Shown here in pieces: positions 32,190-43,010 of a stretch of 64,000 nucleotides of DNA. How positions within the stretch are numbered: position 1 is the stretch's first letter; each line of letters begins with the position of its first letter. This DNA comes from Dipteris shenzhenensis (lineage: Eukaryota; Polypodiophyta; Polypodiopsida; Gleicheniales). The stretch is from assembly GCA_047967505.1 (NCBI GenBank), contig CM106539.1; one strand, 5' to 3'. Under the pieces are notes generated by a model, which searched no databases, was not told the origin of the DNA, and saw only the letters and a program-made list of their open reading frames with translations. Both the position numbers and the translations under genes were made by a program.

Positions 32190-33596
32190 CTTGCACAAGA
32201 ACCCTGCCCAACTCGCCCCTCCCTCCCAATTTTGAAGGAGGTTGCAGAGCAGAAGTGGCCATTAGTCTTTTGCATTGATGTCTATGAAATGAATGGATGG
32301 AAGAGGCACTACCTACATGAATGGCTTCTCCAAGAGAGTATCTACAAGGTTTGTCCCTCAAGCTCGACCTCTCTGCTATTTTCTTCTACAACATATTTAA
32401 ATAGAGACCCAATGAAGCGGGTCTCTAGCCCATCGTAGATGGGTCATGGTACTCATGTAGTCTAAAGGGAAAGAAGGAGAAGGGGGAAGGAGAAGGGGGG
32501 GAAGAGGAGGAGGTTCTAATAAATTTAATTGGTCCTTAAAATATTGCATGGAAAGGGTGCACTATTGCATGCTGCAGGCACATGTGGCTGTCTCACGGCA
32601 AGGAATGTGTGGATTCTCGCGGGGATGAGTTTCAATGAGCACTTGCGGAACCTGCCAAAGAGGTTTGAGGAGGTGCAAGCGGTTGCCTTTCAGCAAAGCA
32701 ACATGCGGGGAAGTCCACACCTAGACTGAGGCTCGGTTCAGACCTAGAGGCGGACATTTGACCCCTTTAGCCTACCTTTCCACTCAGACATCTGGAAGCA
32801 GGAGCGGGCCACTAGGGTCTCTGTTCAGACTGAAGGTGGAAGACCCCATTTTTGTGGCTCCCACCTCTTTCCTGCGTTGCACTTTCTATCACCTACAGGC
32901 TGCGTTGCACTTTCCTTGGAAGAGTGACAAACGGTTGGTTAGAAACAGTTACTCCATCAACTCGCTCCCTAATCTCCTCACTTCCAATTGCAACTCCCTC
33001 CTAGTGCTGCAACACCAGCAGACTCTTCTTTTCTCGCCATTTCGTACTACCCTAGTCCATAGATTGCTTTTTGCCACTCATGGCCTCTTCTTCTACTGCT
33101 TCAATTCCCTCCAGGCATGATACCCCTGCGTTGCCGCTCCCTGCAAAAGAGGATATTTCTTCCAAGTGCCCACGTCGTAAGTGCAATGATCAAAGGACAG
33201 TGTAACGATCAAAAGCCAATTACCCGCCCAATCTGTTGAAAGACAAAACGAGTCCACACTGTGTGGGGAGCTTGGTACCCTTGCAACAATAGCCAAACAT
33301 GCCGGTGAAGTTTTTTCATTAAAAAATGAGCCTGTTGGTTTTCATGCGTATGTTATCAAACCTGTAGTTTTAGTTCCATACTTGAATCATGCTTAGTTCA
33401 ATCATGGTGTATGCAAACAAAGGAAGAGGAAACGCACATGCTTAGTCATGGTATGCCAAACAAATAAAGAGCAGACCTGTGTATTACCATATTGACAGAA
33501 AGTTCAGTTGCAATTGCCTCCATTACCATGACTTAGAAATAGTAATAATGGAGTCGTTAAACATTACCATATTGACAATTTCATTCATTCCATGCC
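32190..33596. other. Upstream region of the ankyrin gene, no gene recognised
   Basis: Contains a purine-rich patch (32460-32515) and short readings (32529-32729, 32758-33120) I cannot assign. This is candidate promoter territory for the gene at 33877, but I see no clear TATA box near its start. Confidence 0.4.
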
Positions 33597-33713
33597 ATTA
33601 ATCGATGTAGACTCTTGACTCATTGCTTACCTCATTGCTTTAATCGATGTAGACTCTTGACTTATTGCTTACCATGCAATTAATCGATGTAGACTCTTGA
33701 CTCATTGCTTACC
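33597..33713 (+). repeat. Three tandem units in the 5' flank of the ankyrin gene
   Basis: TTAATCGATGTAGACTCTTGA followed by CTCATTGCTTACC occurs three times, at about 33598, 33641 and 33680. It lies 165-280 bp before the chosen ATG, so it may sit in the promoter or 5' leader. Confidence 0.85.
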
Positions 33714-33876
33714 ACATGCCAAGCCGGAAGGATTGTCGCTTGCACAGGCGAGGAGATATCTAAATGTTGCTTCCAAATTTAGACACCTATTGCGAAACGT
33801 CTCGTTGAGATCGATCAGAGCTCAAACGAGTCAATTAACTTGCTCGAAGTTAGGAAGGAAAAAGGCGAGGTTCACC

Positions 33877-36726
33877 ATGGGGAGGACTCATGTTGCTGCA
33901 GCCTTAGGAGACGTCCTGTATTTTTCATCTTTAGGTTCATCTCTTCTAAAGGAAGACGCATCTGTGTTGAGTGAGCCCGGGCCAGGAGGTGAAACGCCCT
34001 TACATATAGCCTCCAAAAACGGGCATGTGGGGGTCGTGAAGTGGCTGCTACAACATCCTCTCATCCTTCCTGCCCATATGAACGCGACAGACGAGCTCGG
34101 ACAAACGCCCCTTCATGTAGCTGCTCTTCATGGTAAATCCGATGTTGTCTGTGAGATCCTCAAGATCCCCAGCGTGAATGTTAACTGTATTGATAGGCTC
34201 CATCGTTCACCTTTACATCTCGCTGCGAGAGGAGGGCACGAGGAAGCTCTCAGACAATTGTTCTCGCGATCATCTGGGCAAACCTCAGATATACATGGGC
34301 GCACTGCACTGCATTTAGCTGCTTATTATGGCCATACGAAGGTTGTTTTATTATTGTTGCAGCTAGTGGATGAACCAAAGTTGCAGCTCGTTTCCGTGGA
34401 CAAGGAGGGGTGGACGCCCATGCATTTGGCGGTTCGCAACGGCCAAAAGGAAGTCGTAGAGGTACTTTTGGGGCGTTCAGATTACACAGATGCTATGCAA
34501 ATCGAACTGACGAATAATATGACACCACTCCATCTTGCATCACAAATGGGTCAAGCAGATGTGGTAAAGTTGATTTGCGGAAAGCAACTAAATGTGAATC
34601 CAATGACTTCTATTGAGCGTTTTACGCCCCTGCATCTGGCTGCAAACGGTGGGCATGATGAAGTGATTCAATGCCTGCTACAACGGACGGATTTGGAAGT
34701 CGGCAGTAGGGATGCTCTTGACCGGACCGCCCTCCACTATGCTGCAAGACAGGGTCAAATATCTGTAGTCAAGACGCTTCTGAGTTTCCCCTCAGTCCCC
34801 AAGGATGCTACTGATGTTAGCGGCCTCACGCCGCTACATCTAGCTGCCAGAGGAGGCCATTCGAAAGTCGTTCAAATGCTGGTAAGCCAAGGTGCAAACG
34901 TTAACGCCAAAGCTGGACTTTCAATGGTTTTGAAAAGTCTTCATGATGCTGCCTGGAGCCACGGCGAGCTCCTAGTTAGCCCGATGCTTCTTGATCCAGA
35001 CCTTGGAAGCAGTGAGGAGATGACACCTTTGCACTTTGCTGCTAGGAACCGACACATGGCAGTCGCCAGGGAGCTTCTACGGGGTCGAAAGATTGACACG
35101 CAAGCTAGGGACGCCAAAGGTTTGTCCCCGCAAGATTGGGCCGAAGTGACGAACTGTGGAAAGCAATATGTAAGGTGCTTGAATGAACTGGGCGTAAGGG
35201 GTCGATCGACCACATTGTCAAAGCAAGAGTTGAAGATATTGCGAGATGAAAGGACCACAGAAGAGACGGCCTTAGCGCACCTGCACAAGAAACTGTTTGC
35301 TGACGCGCAGGGGTCAAGGAACTTCGTCCAAAGGGGTGCAGACGAAGAGACAGGATTGCACCATGCTGCAAGCAGGGGTCATATGGAAGTTGTGCAGCAA
35401 ATAATGCTAGATGAGCCAGGAGTAGATGTAAACGAACAGGATGAGTTGGGCAATACGCCTCTACATCTAGCTGCAAAAGACGGGCACACGAATGTGGTGG
35501 AATTGCTCTTACAGCGCGGCCAATTAGTGGATCCAAATGTGAAGAACAGTGAGAGTAAGACGCCTCTGGTGCTTGCCTTCGAGGGCAACTGGGTGGAAAC
35601 TTGCAAGAGTATCCTGAAGCAGCAGCACGAGGTTGAAGATAACTTGAATTGGCTTCTGAGAAAAGCGATCGAGAAAGACTGGTTCGAAATGGCTACAATT
35701 CTGGCGCTGGATCCTCGAACTAGGGTGTCGGAGGAAGGTGTCTTGAACGGCAAGACGCCTCTGCAGGAAGCCCTGAGGCACCCGAATCGAAAGCGCTACG
35801 TGATGCTGCTGCTAAGAAGGGAGACTGTGAAGGAGCGGTTGTCACAAGAGAGGCAAGCGTACATGGCTTCAGCCAACGCCAACTTGGTGGGTGCAGCTCT
35901 CATAGCGAGTGTAACATATCAAGGATGGCTTCAGCCCCCGCAAACTCATCGCCATTGGGCACTCACACTCTTCTGGTGGCTCAACGCAAGCTCCTTCTAC
36001 TCAGCCGTGGCCAGCGTGATTGCAGCTGCTGCCGGATCCTTGCCGACAAGGGACACGCTGCTGCTGCGGACAGTGATGCAGAGTCGAGTGTCTAGCACCC
36101 TATCGTCGTTGCTGTTGGTCATCTCAGCTGTCTGTGTTGTATGGGCCTTCGCAGTGGCCGGCTTCGCTGTGGCATGGGAGGAGAAGAATTTAGTTGTAGG
36201 AATGGGAGTGGGAGGAGCGTCGACGACGCTGTTGCTGGTGTGGTTTCTGATCCAGTCGCTAGGCTTCTTACGTAACAAAACGTGGTGGGAGTTTGTGACC
36301 CAAGATTTCAGTAATGGCCACAACAATCCTCCTACGGCCAGGGATGAAGTTAGAGGGGGTAGTGGTCGAGTCGAGGGGCATTTTGGGCACTTCTGGACAG
36401 AGCAGTTCCGGGCTGCGAGGCAACTCGATCGCACGCCCCTCAGCAGCCTAAGGTGGATTGCCAAGGAGGCTGATGAGAGAATCAAGAAGCGGATTAAGTT
36501 GGGCTCAATACGATCTCCAGCTTCCGAGAGGTCGTTAAGCCGCAGTAGTATTGACGAACGCTCTTCGAAGGCAAGGGACGCCTGGGTATCCGGGTCCTTA
36601 CGTGAATGGACGAGTGACTGTACTACCATTACGTCTGAAAGGCTCCAAACACGTACAGACGGTGATGCACAGTTTTCGTTCTCCAACGAACCAGTTGCCT
36701 CAAACAGCACACAAATGTCCCTTTAG
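33877..36726 (+). CDS. Ankyrin-repeat membrane protein with PGG-like domain (ACD6-like family)
   Basis: Single-exon gene, 949 residues, the only intact gene of normal size in the window. The reading opens earlier, but only with a TTG at 33697; the first in-frame ATG, in the good context ACCATGG, is 33877. About 14-16 ankyrin repeats (GxTPLHLAAxxGH pattern) run from residue 38 to about 630, in a long block, a non-repeat linker near 450-500 and a second block. Next comes the PGG region, NLVGAALIASVTYQGWLQPP near residue 668, the start of four predicted membrane segments (about 667-685, 694-720, 737-765, 771-796), and a Ser/Arg-rich cytosolic tail. The family's usual PPGG reads PPQT. Plant relatives such as ACD6 act in defence and ion signalling at membranes; the role here is inferred. 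Base composition is richer in G+C than the neighbours. Readings on its minus strand are shadows. Confidence 0.9.
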   Translation: MGRTHVAAALGDVLYFSSLGSSLLKEDASVLSEPGPGGETPLHIASKNGHVGVVKWLLQHPLILPAHMNATDELGQTPLHVAALHGKSDVVCEILKIPSVNVNCIDRLHRSPLHLAARGGHEEALRQLFSRSSGQTSDIHGRTALHLAAYYGHTKVVLLLLQLVDEPKLQLVSVDKEGWTPMHLAVRNGQKEVVEVLLGRSDYTDAMQIELTNNMTPLHLASQMGQADVVKLICGKQLNVNPMTSIERFTPLHLAANGGHDEVIQCLLQRTDLEVGSRDALDRTALHYAARQGQISVVKTLLSFPSVPKDATDVSGLTPLHLAARGGHSKVVQMLVSQGANVNAKAGLSMVLKSLHDAAWSHGELLVSPMLLDPDLGSSEEMTPLHFAARNRHMAVARELLRGRKIDTQARDAKGLSPQDWAEVTNCGKQYVRCLNELGVRGRSTTLSKQELKILRDERTTEETALAHLHKKLFADAQGSRNFVQRGADEETGLHHAASRGHMEVVQQIMLDEPGVDVNEQDELGNTPLHLAAKDGHTNVVELLLQRGQLVDPNVKNSESKTPLVLAFEGNWVETCKSILKQQHEVEDNLNWLLRKAIEKDWFEMATILALDPRTRVSEEGVLNGKTPLQEALRHPNRKRYVMLLLRRETVKERLSQERQAYMASANANLVGAALIASVTYQGWLQPPQTHRHWALTLFWWLNASSFYSAVASVIAAAAGSLPTRDTLLLRTVMQSRVSSTLSSLLLVISAVCVVWAFAVAGFAVAWEEKNLVVGMGVGGASTTLLLVWFLIQSLGFLRNKTWWEFVTQDFSNGHNNPPTARDEVRGGSGRVEGHFGHFWTEQFRAARQLDRTPLSSLRWIAKEADERIKKRIKLGSIRSPASERSLSRSSIDERSSKARDAWVSGSLREWTSDCTTITSERLQTRTDGDAQFSFSNEPVASNSTQMSL

Positions 36727-36957
36727 ATAGAGCTCCGTTTTGCTCCCTTGTGTTGTTTGTGGTTGGTGCAATTGTAGAGTATTGATGATTTGGGGTCCCT
36801 TTATGACTTTTTGGCCGTTCGCATCTATTCCTCTTTGGACACTCTTAATCTCCTTCCTTTTCACCCTGTATCCTCCAATTTTGAGCATTTCACTCACACA
36901 CAGGAAGGCCTAATGAATGATAAATATATCATTTTCCTTTTCTTTTTTTTGGAAGAA

Positions 36958-36984
36958 GGGGGAGGGGGGCCCTGGGAGGAGGGG
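36958..36984 (+). other. G-quadruplex-type motif 3' of the ankyrin gene
   Basis: Four or more G runs of three to six bases separated by loops of 1-4 bases (GGGGG-A-GGGGGG-CCCT-GGG-AGGA-GGGG), about 230 bp after the stop codon. It fits the standard folding pattern; no function is shown. Confidence 0.6.
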
Positions 36985-37094
36985 TGTGTGAGGAGACAGT
37001 GTGCTCAAAGATTTGAACATGGTCTGGGGGGTGCTCACGGGCTACATGAACTGGCAACACATAAATCACCATGGTTGTAATAATTAATTTACCC

Positions 37095-37257
37095 TTTTCC
37101 TTTTAGTGCTATAGCTTTTCCTTTATGCTAGTCTCTTTGCTTTTCCATACTATAGCTTTTTATGGACCACCAAGTCTTTTCCTTTTAGTACTATAGCTTT
37201 TTCTTTATGCTAGTCACTTTTCCTTTCCATACCATAACTTTTTTTGGACCACCAAGC
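37095..37257 (+). repeat. Two tandem 81-bp units
   Basis: TTTTCCTTTTAGTGCTATAG through GGACCACCAAG occurs twice in a row with few differences. No gene around it; 37260-38040 otherwise shows nothing I recognise. Confidence 0.85.
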
Positions 37258-38193
37258 TTTCTTTATGCAAGGTAGCCTATAGAAGGTTTTGGGTTTTCTG
37301 AATTGTCAGAAAGCCACTTGTCACAACCATAGAGATTGATTTTGTAAAAATCTAGCGGTGTCAATTTTGCTTTATTTTGAGATTAATTTGAAAAGCATAG
37401 ATGAACTTTTTAGCATAAGTACATCAATTTTTCACAAAAAACACACGGTCATTTAAAATCTAAATTACCATGACCAATCCATCCATCTCGTAGTTGAACA
37501 ATCAATTGTGGCTCTAGCTTTTGAGGCTTTTCTACATTCATCCTTCATTGACTACCCCTTTACCTCTCTCTTGCTACCTTCATGCTTCACCATTCTTGTC
37601 TGCAATATTGTGTGGCACACCTTTCAAGCCTAGCAGCCTGCTTCGCTCATCCTACTTCAAGTGGTTGTTTACCTATCTACTCTCTCTTTTTCTCTAATCT
37701 ACCACATAGAGAGGGTAGCTACTATGTTATCGGCTCTATGCTTGCATATGGCATGACGATCTCTCAATAGCCCTCACAACCCAAAGGAAGGCAATTGCTA
37801 CGCTTCTCTTCTCTCCAGATAGTGATGATACTCTCCCTTCATCTTAAGATAAAACAGTTTGGATTCTATAGTGCCCCCTCTCAGCATCTACGATGGCTTG
37901 CAAGCATTTTTGCACCATTCACAGTAACCTCTACGACTGCTTCCTTAGCATGCCCAAACTAGGCAAACGATGCTCTCCGCCCGGATCCCAACTCTAAAGG
38001 CAGTGATGCCCACCATAGTCAAACACTGAATGTAATATTTATGACACCCCTGATTCCTCTCGTGATGAGTTCACGTACATGGCCAACCTCATCGACCAGG
38101 CAGAGCATTACAAGGAGATGGTGGAATTCATGGGAAAAATTGCCAAGAGCACCGGCGATAAGGATCTGTCTATTAAAGAGCGCAACCTCAAGG

Positions 38194-38452
38194 GATGTTT
38201 TTATCGAAGCTATACTTAGCAAAAGTTTATTGAGCTAGTTTTTTAAGTTTCACAATATTTGTGGAACATATTACAATTTAATATATTTTCTTTTGAAATT
38301 TAAAGAAAAAGTTATATATCCTAGTAAAACTATAAAATATTTCTCATAAAAGTTTTAAATTTTGGTGAATTTTTAAAACTTTTATTTTTATCAAGGCATA
38401 CAAACTTTTGATGCTAATATAAAAGTTTCAGTTCTTAACGAAACTAATAGGA
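38194..38452 (-). mobile_element. AT-rich MITE-like element, family 2, copy 2
   Basis: Reverse complement of the element at 24087-24361 over its whole length with moderate divergence. It sits between the two halves of the 14-3-3 fragment, directly before the family 1 element. Confidence 0.6.
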
Positions 38453-38458
38453 AAAAAT

Positions 38459-38705
38459 CTCGGGGGGTGCAACCCTAGGTATCATGTGTGTTGAAGGGGC
38501 ATTTTAAAAATCCCTCAAATAAAAAAATTTCCCCAATAAAGATACCCATCCTTACTTATGAACTAACATATTTTTTTCTACCTTTGAATTTAAAAATCCC
38601 TCTTGTTATTGTAAATCTGTTAAATTTTTTCCAAAAGTGCCATTAAAATACCTCTTTTTTTGAATGCACGTGGTATACTAAAATTTTGTGAGGTGAAACC
38701 TCGAG
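38459..38705 (+). mobile_element. MITE-like element, family 1, complete copy (247 bp)
   Basis: Begins CTCGGGGGGTGCAACCCTAG and ends GTGAGGTGAAACCTCGAG; the ends form an imperfect inverted repeat extending to ATGTGTGTTGAAGGGGCATT / its counterpart. It is flanked by GAAAAAAT and AAAAAAAT, a 7/8 match consistent with an 8-bp target duplication, the length typical of hAT elements. A second copy of the family is split by an inversion (39441-39525 and 48740-48907). Confidence 0.75.
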
Positions 38706-39432
38706 AAAAAAATCATCCATGGCAACATCATGTTCGTGGCATACAAGAATGTCATTAGGGCCCTGCGAGCATCTTGGAGAATCAACTCCTACATTGAACA
38801 GAAAGAGGAGAGCAAGGGCAATGAGGAGCATGCTAGCCACAACTATCAAGGATTATCTAGCCAAGGTGGAGTTAGAATTGACTAAGATTTGCTAGGATAT
38901 CCTTCGAGGATAATGAGAAGAACTAAGAAAGAGGAGATCTGCTCAACAGCATGAATTTGTCAGTTGTTTTCTAAGACCATAATTATCGTCACAAGAAAGA
39001 AAGAAATAAACCTTAGAGGGGTCACACATAAATATGTAAGCATAGCACATGGATTGAACAAAAAGCTCCTTTTTTACATATTTTTCACATATAGAAGGGT
39101 ATCTTAAAAAGGGGTATTCACAGATTTGATAGGAGAAGGGTGTGTTTTATTCATTATAAATTTACAGATAAGAGGTTTTACAAATAGGACTTGAACGGCA
39201 CATGTGCTATATAGGGTTTAGACGTAGTGACCCTCCTAAGAAATCAACTCATGAATGTTAGTAGATTTGAGCCGCCCAATAAAGGATTTTCCAATAGTGG
39301 TAGGGCAGCTCAAGGAGTACGATGTCAGAATCTGGTTTTAGTGATGATAAAGGAAAGCCTGCAATCAGAGGAGGAGAAGAAGAGGAGAGAGGAGGAGAAA
39401 GAGGAGTGGGAGGAGCTATGTTAGGCAATTAA

Positions 39433-39525
39433 GTAGATGTCTCGAGGGGTGCACCACTAAGAAATCCTAGGTATCACGTGCGTGCAAGAGGTATTTAAAA
39501 AACCCCTCAACTAAAGTTTTTTTTT
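39433..39525 (+). mobile_element. Left part of a split family 1 MITE, with its flank GTAGATGT
   Basis: 39441-39525 matches the first third of 38459-38705 (CTCGAGGGGTGCACC..., CCTAGGTATCACGTGCGTGC, CCCCTCAACTAAAG). The match ends in a T run at 39525, and 39526 begins retroelement sequence. The missing part is at 48740-48907 in inverse orientation. Its outer 8 bp, 39433-39440, is the target-duplication candidate. Confidence 0.8.
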
Positions 39526-39540
39526 CCATACGAACAAGTG

Positions 39541-40704
39541 CCCATGCCTTAGAGTGAGGCCGTCTCTCTATTATGCCCATTGTTCTAGATGGGGGAATCA
39601 TGAGACCTTATAGTGTTGTTTTTTAGGGTCAACCCATCAGCAAAGGAAACCTCTGACCTTAACCTTCCCATCCAACCAGCAGGGTCAACTTGCTATTATT
39701 AGGGAGCCCCCTTCTACCAATCAAGGCACAAAACCTACCATTGCCACCACCGCTTCTAGGCTTTCAACCGCCACCACTATGGATCATCCCTATGAACCAA
39801 GTTATTATTGAGGAACCCTGAGCAAATGGGAGGAACTAAATTGCATCCCATTGGCAGGTGATGCTGGGCCATAAGAAGGTTCGTCATACCAACCAAGCCA
39901 GATAAGTCACTATGTCCTTGAGGATACACATGCCAAGGCCCACATTGGAATGTCCCTACAAGAATCAAGCCAAGAAGCCAATTACATGTTTCAAGTGCCA
40001 CTGGCCTCACTCCTTAGAGCTCGCCCTGTAAAGATGATCAACTCTTGCTCCTAGCACAGCTACGTTTGGTACAAACGTATTGTTGTGCATAGGCTGTGGG
40101 GTGGGTCACCTCTTCAATGATTTCCCCATGAGGCGAGCCCCAAAGGTGAACCTGGATCTTAAGACTAGTATTAGTCTACTAAGCATTGAAAGGGGCCAAG
40201 TTTTGTTAGTGTCCTTGAATGTGATCAATAGGGCACAAGCAAGGGGGATGAGTAGGGAACCAAGAAACAGGATCAAAGAGATAAGGCACCTTCAACCTGA
40301 TCTAAGGGAAAGAGTTGTTCAGGAGCCATCGAAATTGGAAGGGATCAGATAAGGTTATCATCTAGAATGGGTCAGCTGAGGACACCACCACTATATCCAC
40401 TTTCACCTCATTTGCAAGTACCTGGTTAATGCTGGGACAAGTTGACCCTTGTCCCAAGAATGAGAATAATGTAATAGGTGGATGGCCACGAGAGTAGTGC
40501 TTAGGCTTCATGGTGCACAATGAATACCTTGACCATACAATTGAGAAGAAACACCTTGAAGAGGCACAACACCTAGTCCTGAATGCTAAGGGAGAGTTTA
40601 GGAAAGTCTCAAGACCCAGTAAGGGCATGGGCACCATACATTCAAGTTACCAAACCCAAAAAAGAGCTCCTAGAGCCACTCCTACAAGGTTAAAATGCCC
40701 ATAG
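39541..40704 (+). pseudogene. Gypsy gag C-terminal region and zinc-knuckle remnant, block B
   Basis: Inverse copy of about 8460-9770. Frame-broken pieces include LLCIGCGVGHLFNDFPMRRA (about 40080-40140; C-x2-C-x4-H with the last Cys missing) and a 40510-40704 reading ending RAPRATPTRLKCP. It lies upstream of the protease on the same strand, so the element here reads plus. Confidence 0.5.
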
Positions 40705-40913
40705 TAACCTTATTGAGGGCCCAAGGAATCATGTCCTCTAGAGATACCTACCTGATTAGATGAACGAACAAATGGTCACGTCCTAAGAAATGTCCACCAA
40801 GGCTGAGGAAGCCCCCATAGAGGGACCAAGACTACTAAAGATACCAATTAATAAGCTGGGCCAATACTTCAAGAGTGAAAACACCAATGCCATGCTTCCA
40901 ACTACCTACTAAA

Positions 40914-41260
40914 TTAAGAATGCCACAACGATCTTGGATGGAGGATCTATTGTCACTAAACAATGTTGGGTTAAATGGAAAAGGCATAACATCAAAAACA
41001 CCAACCTGTTTGTTAAATTAGTCATCAATAGAGCAATCTCCCAACTGGTAGGGCTACTGAGGGACATTAAGATCAAACCTTTAGCCTCACCCATCACCCA
41101 CCATGTCTGGTTTGTGGTAATGAATTTCCATGGGCACCCAGATGGTTATTATGTTATTTTAGGAAGACCCTTCATGCGTGCGGCTACAATGGTCCATGAT
41201 TGGTCCTCAAATAAGATCTATTTGCACAAGGATGATCAAATCATTTGGGTTGACCTCTAG
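40914..41260 (+). pseudogene. Ty3/gypsy aspartic protease domain, block B
   Basis: ATTILDGGSIV (catalytic D in a D-G-G-S context) is followed by ISQLVGLLRDIKIKP, FVVMNFHGH, VILGRPFMRAATMVHDWSSN and IYL, all in order as in plant gypsy retropepsins. The domain reads open to 41260, but the surrounding polyprotein is broken and reverse transcriptase does not follow, so it is a remnant. The counterpart at 8536-8875 is shifted. Confidence 0.75.
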
Positions 41261-41608
41261 ACATGGAAGGCCCATCCCCTAATTGGCAACTTATTTGCTA
41301 CACTAGGTCTGATACTACCCATTGAGCCACCTCTCTAAATGTATTCCAAGCATCGTTGAAGGGCACGCATTTGAAAATTATCTTAAGAAGGAAGTCACTT
41401 CATACGAGTGACAAGCAATGGAGGAAGGTAGGGCTTGACAGGCTAAAGCAATAACTGAAGGTTCATAACAGTTTGTAAGGCATCGGTAGAAGGGTTAAAA
41501 CCCTTGGAGTATCTCACCATTTCCCCTGCTAATGTACAAGTGGATTTTCAGTTGTGCAAGGAGACAATTTGTGTAGAAGAGTCCTTTATCAAACCTGGAG
41601 GAAGCCAC

Positions 41609-41881
41609 AAGGCATGGGGATGTAATTGCTAGTTTCCACTAGACCTAAGATACCAAAGGAGATCAAGACAAATGAGGTGTGACCCTCATTGGTTAGTGTC
41701 ATTGTGCATTCGTGCCAGTAAATTTGGCATTTGACCACCCAGCACCAAGTGCTGCCAACAATTTTCTATTTTTCCATGGCACCTACATGCATAACATAAC
41801 ATCTACTCACCACAACATGGCAATTTATGGATATGGGTAATTCTACAAAACCTATTGTGGGCAAGGTATTTCCATTCACAG
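41609..41881. other. Micro-inverted segment, block B side
   Basis: Same orientation as 5145-5421 while both flanks (41467-41608 and 41882 onward) are inverted relative to block A. At its left edge about 82 bp present in A (about 5421-5502) are absent. Confidence 0.65.
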
Positions 41882-42111
41882 CTAGCCTTGGGCAATAAGG
41901 CAGGTGCCTCATTGAACACAACCAATGCTTCCTCATCCACTTCTATGGCTAGCAAGTCCAAATCTGCATGTTCGAGTATTAGTACCATATTCCTAACCAT
42001 ACCTTCTACATCTGTAGCCCCTACTCCCATTGCTCCTTGAAGAAATTTAAAGCCCACTTTAACCATAGGGAAGCCCTTTCTGTCAACACTCAATACTCTG
42101 CAATGAATCAC
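41803..42111 (-). CDS. Unrecognised 102-codon reading, block B
   Basis: Shares MIHCRVLSVDRKGFP through LLPKAS with 4917-5144, then continues into the micro-inverted segment. Nearly all residues match, with a one-codon indel that keeps the frame. No domain recognised; see the entry at 4587 for the strand question. Confidence 0.27.
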   Translation of the reverse strand: MIHCRVLSVDRKGFPMVKVGFKFLQGAMGVGATDVEGMVRNMVLILEHADLDLLAIEVDEEALVVFNEAPALLPKASCEWKYLAHNRFCRITHIHKLPCCGE

Positions 42112-42449
42112 TCCAGGGTAACTGTGGCTTCGCTTTCGTCCTTGCTTCCCACCCCATCTCTCTTGTCACTTGCAAGACCAAGGACATCTCGGGAAACACG
42201 ATGCATGTCAATGGGTAGGAAATGAAAAAATAAAGCCCGATGGATCTTCAAATGGCTGCTCCAAGCCAAAGGTTACTACAATAGTAATAGGTGTATTTGG
42301 GGGGCTAGGCCCCCAAGCCTCACAACCCCAACCACCATCAAGGTATCCACTAGGATTCCACCTACTCCAAAGCCACCCAATGGATAGAATGCACTGGTAC
42401 CACAAGAACTTGCCTCTAAAAATAAGGTAGCACCCCAAGAACCTCTTGA

Positions 42450-43010
42450 TGCAACTTCAAGGAAAGACACAACGAAGCTACAACCATGGGAGGCCCCATA
42501 GCATCCTCTCATGAACCTACTCCAAGAATAAGCTACACGAGCAACATAGCAGTTAAAAAAGAATGTACAACTAAAAAAGGGAAGGGTTCTAAAGTACCAC
42601 CTGCCAAGCCTAGCTTCCCCCTCTACTCAACCTCAACAATGACCATGGCCCATCCACAAGAACCTGCTCCCAAAGGGGCTATAGACCCACAAGAACCTAT
42701 CGTCTCTTCTACACCCCGGCCATAGGAAGAAGACACCAATACTCTCACCAAGACCATGGAGGCTCAGTGGATTCTTCATGTTTATAATAAACTTCAAGAA
42801 GTCTTGTGGTTAGTTGAGAAAGGTGATCGAAAGAAGCAATTTGTTATTGACACATTGGCAACACCATGTATGTAGGCCCCTAGGTCACAGATCTGATCCA
42901 TTCTTTTTATCGATGCCATGAGCAAATATGCAGCTTAGAGACATGCTAGGTATGATGATCTTTCAAAAGTTTTAATCTGCTCCTACCTCTTACAATAAGT
43001 GATAATATAC
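42450..43010 (+). other. 560 bp present only in block B
   Basis: Absent from block A at about 4573. The plus strand reads MGGPIASSHEP..., Pro/Ser/Thr-rich, then MEAQWILHVYNKLQEVLWLV (42486-42880 with a stop). It could be the N-terminal part of a retroelement Gag, but I see no firm motif. Confidence 0.3.

Larger units (their letters stand above)
38043..38892 (+). pseudogene. 14-3-3 protein gene fragment split by two small elements
   Basis: 38043-38189 reads SSRDEFTYMANLIDQAEHYK, then MVEFMGKIAKS...KERNL, the N-terminal helices of 14-3-3. 38733-38892 continues [22 protein letters not shown] and [10 protein letters not shown]; after a +1 shift near 38840 it reads [17 protein letters not shown]. 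The family has [20 protein letters not shown] at the join, so only about two residues are lost. The whole 540-bp gap is filled by two MITE-like elements. 14-3-3 dimers bind phosphoserine/threonine partners; this piece covers only about the first 40% of the protein and cannot work. Confidence 0.85.

Noticed and set aside
31986-32361. Readings over the GA/CT and GT/TA microsatellites (for example 31846-32088, 32051-32438)
   Set aside because: Dinucleotide runs are open in several frames; the peptides are alternating two-residue strings.
33697-33876. Start of the ankyrin gene at 33697
   Set aside because: That codon is TTG and the stretch overlaps the third tandem repeat; the first ATG in frame is 33877 in a good context.
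34941-36710. Minus-strand readings of up to 237 codons inside the ankyrin gene
   Set aside because: They are shadows of a clearly coding plus strand with ankyrin and membrane domains, and they have no family features.
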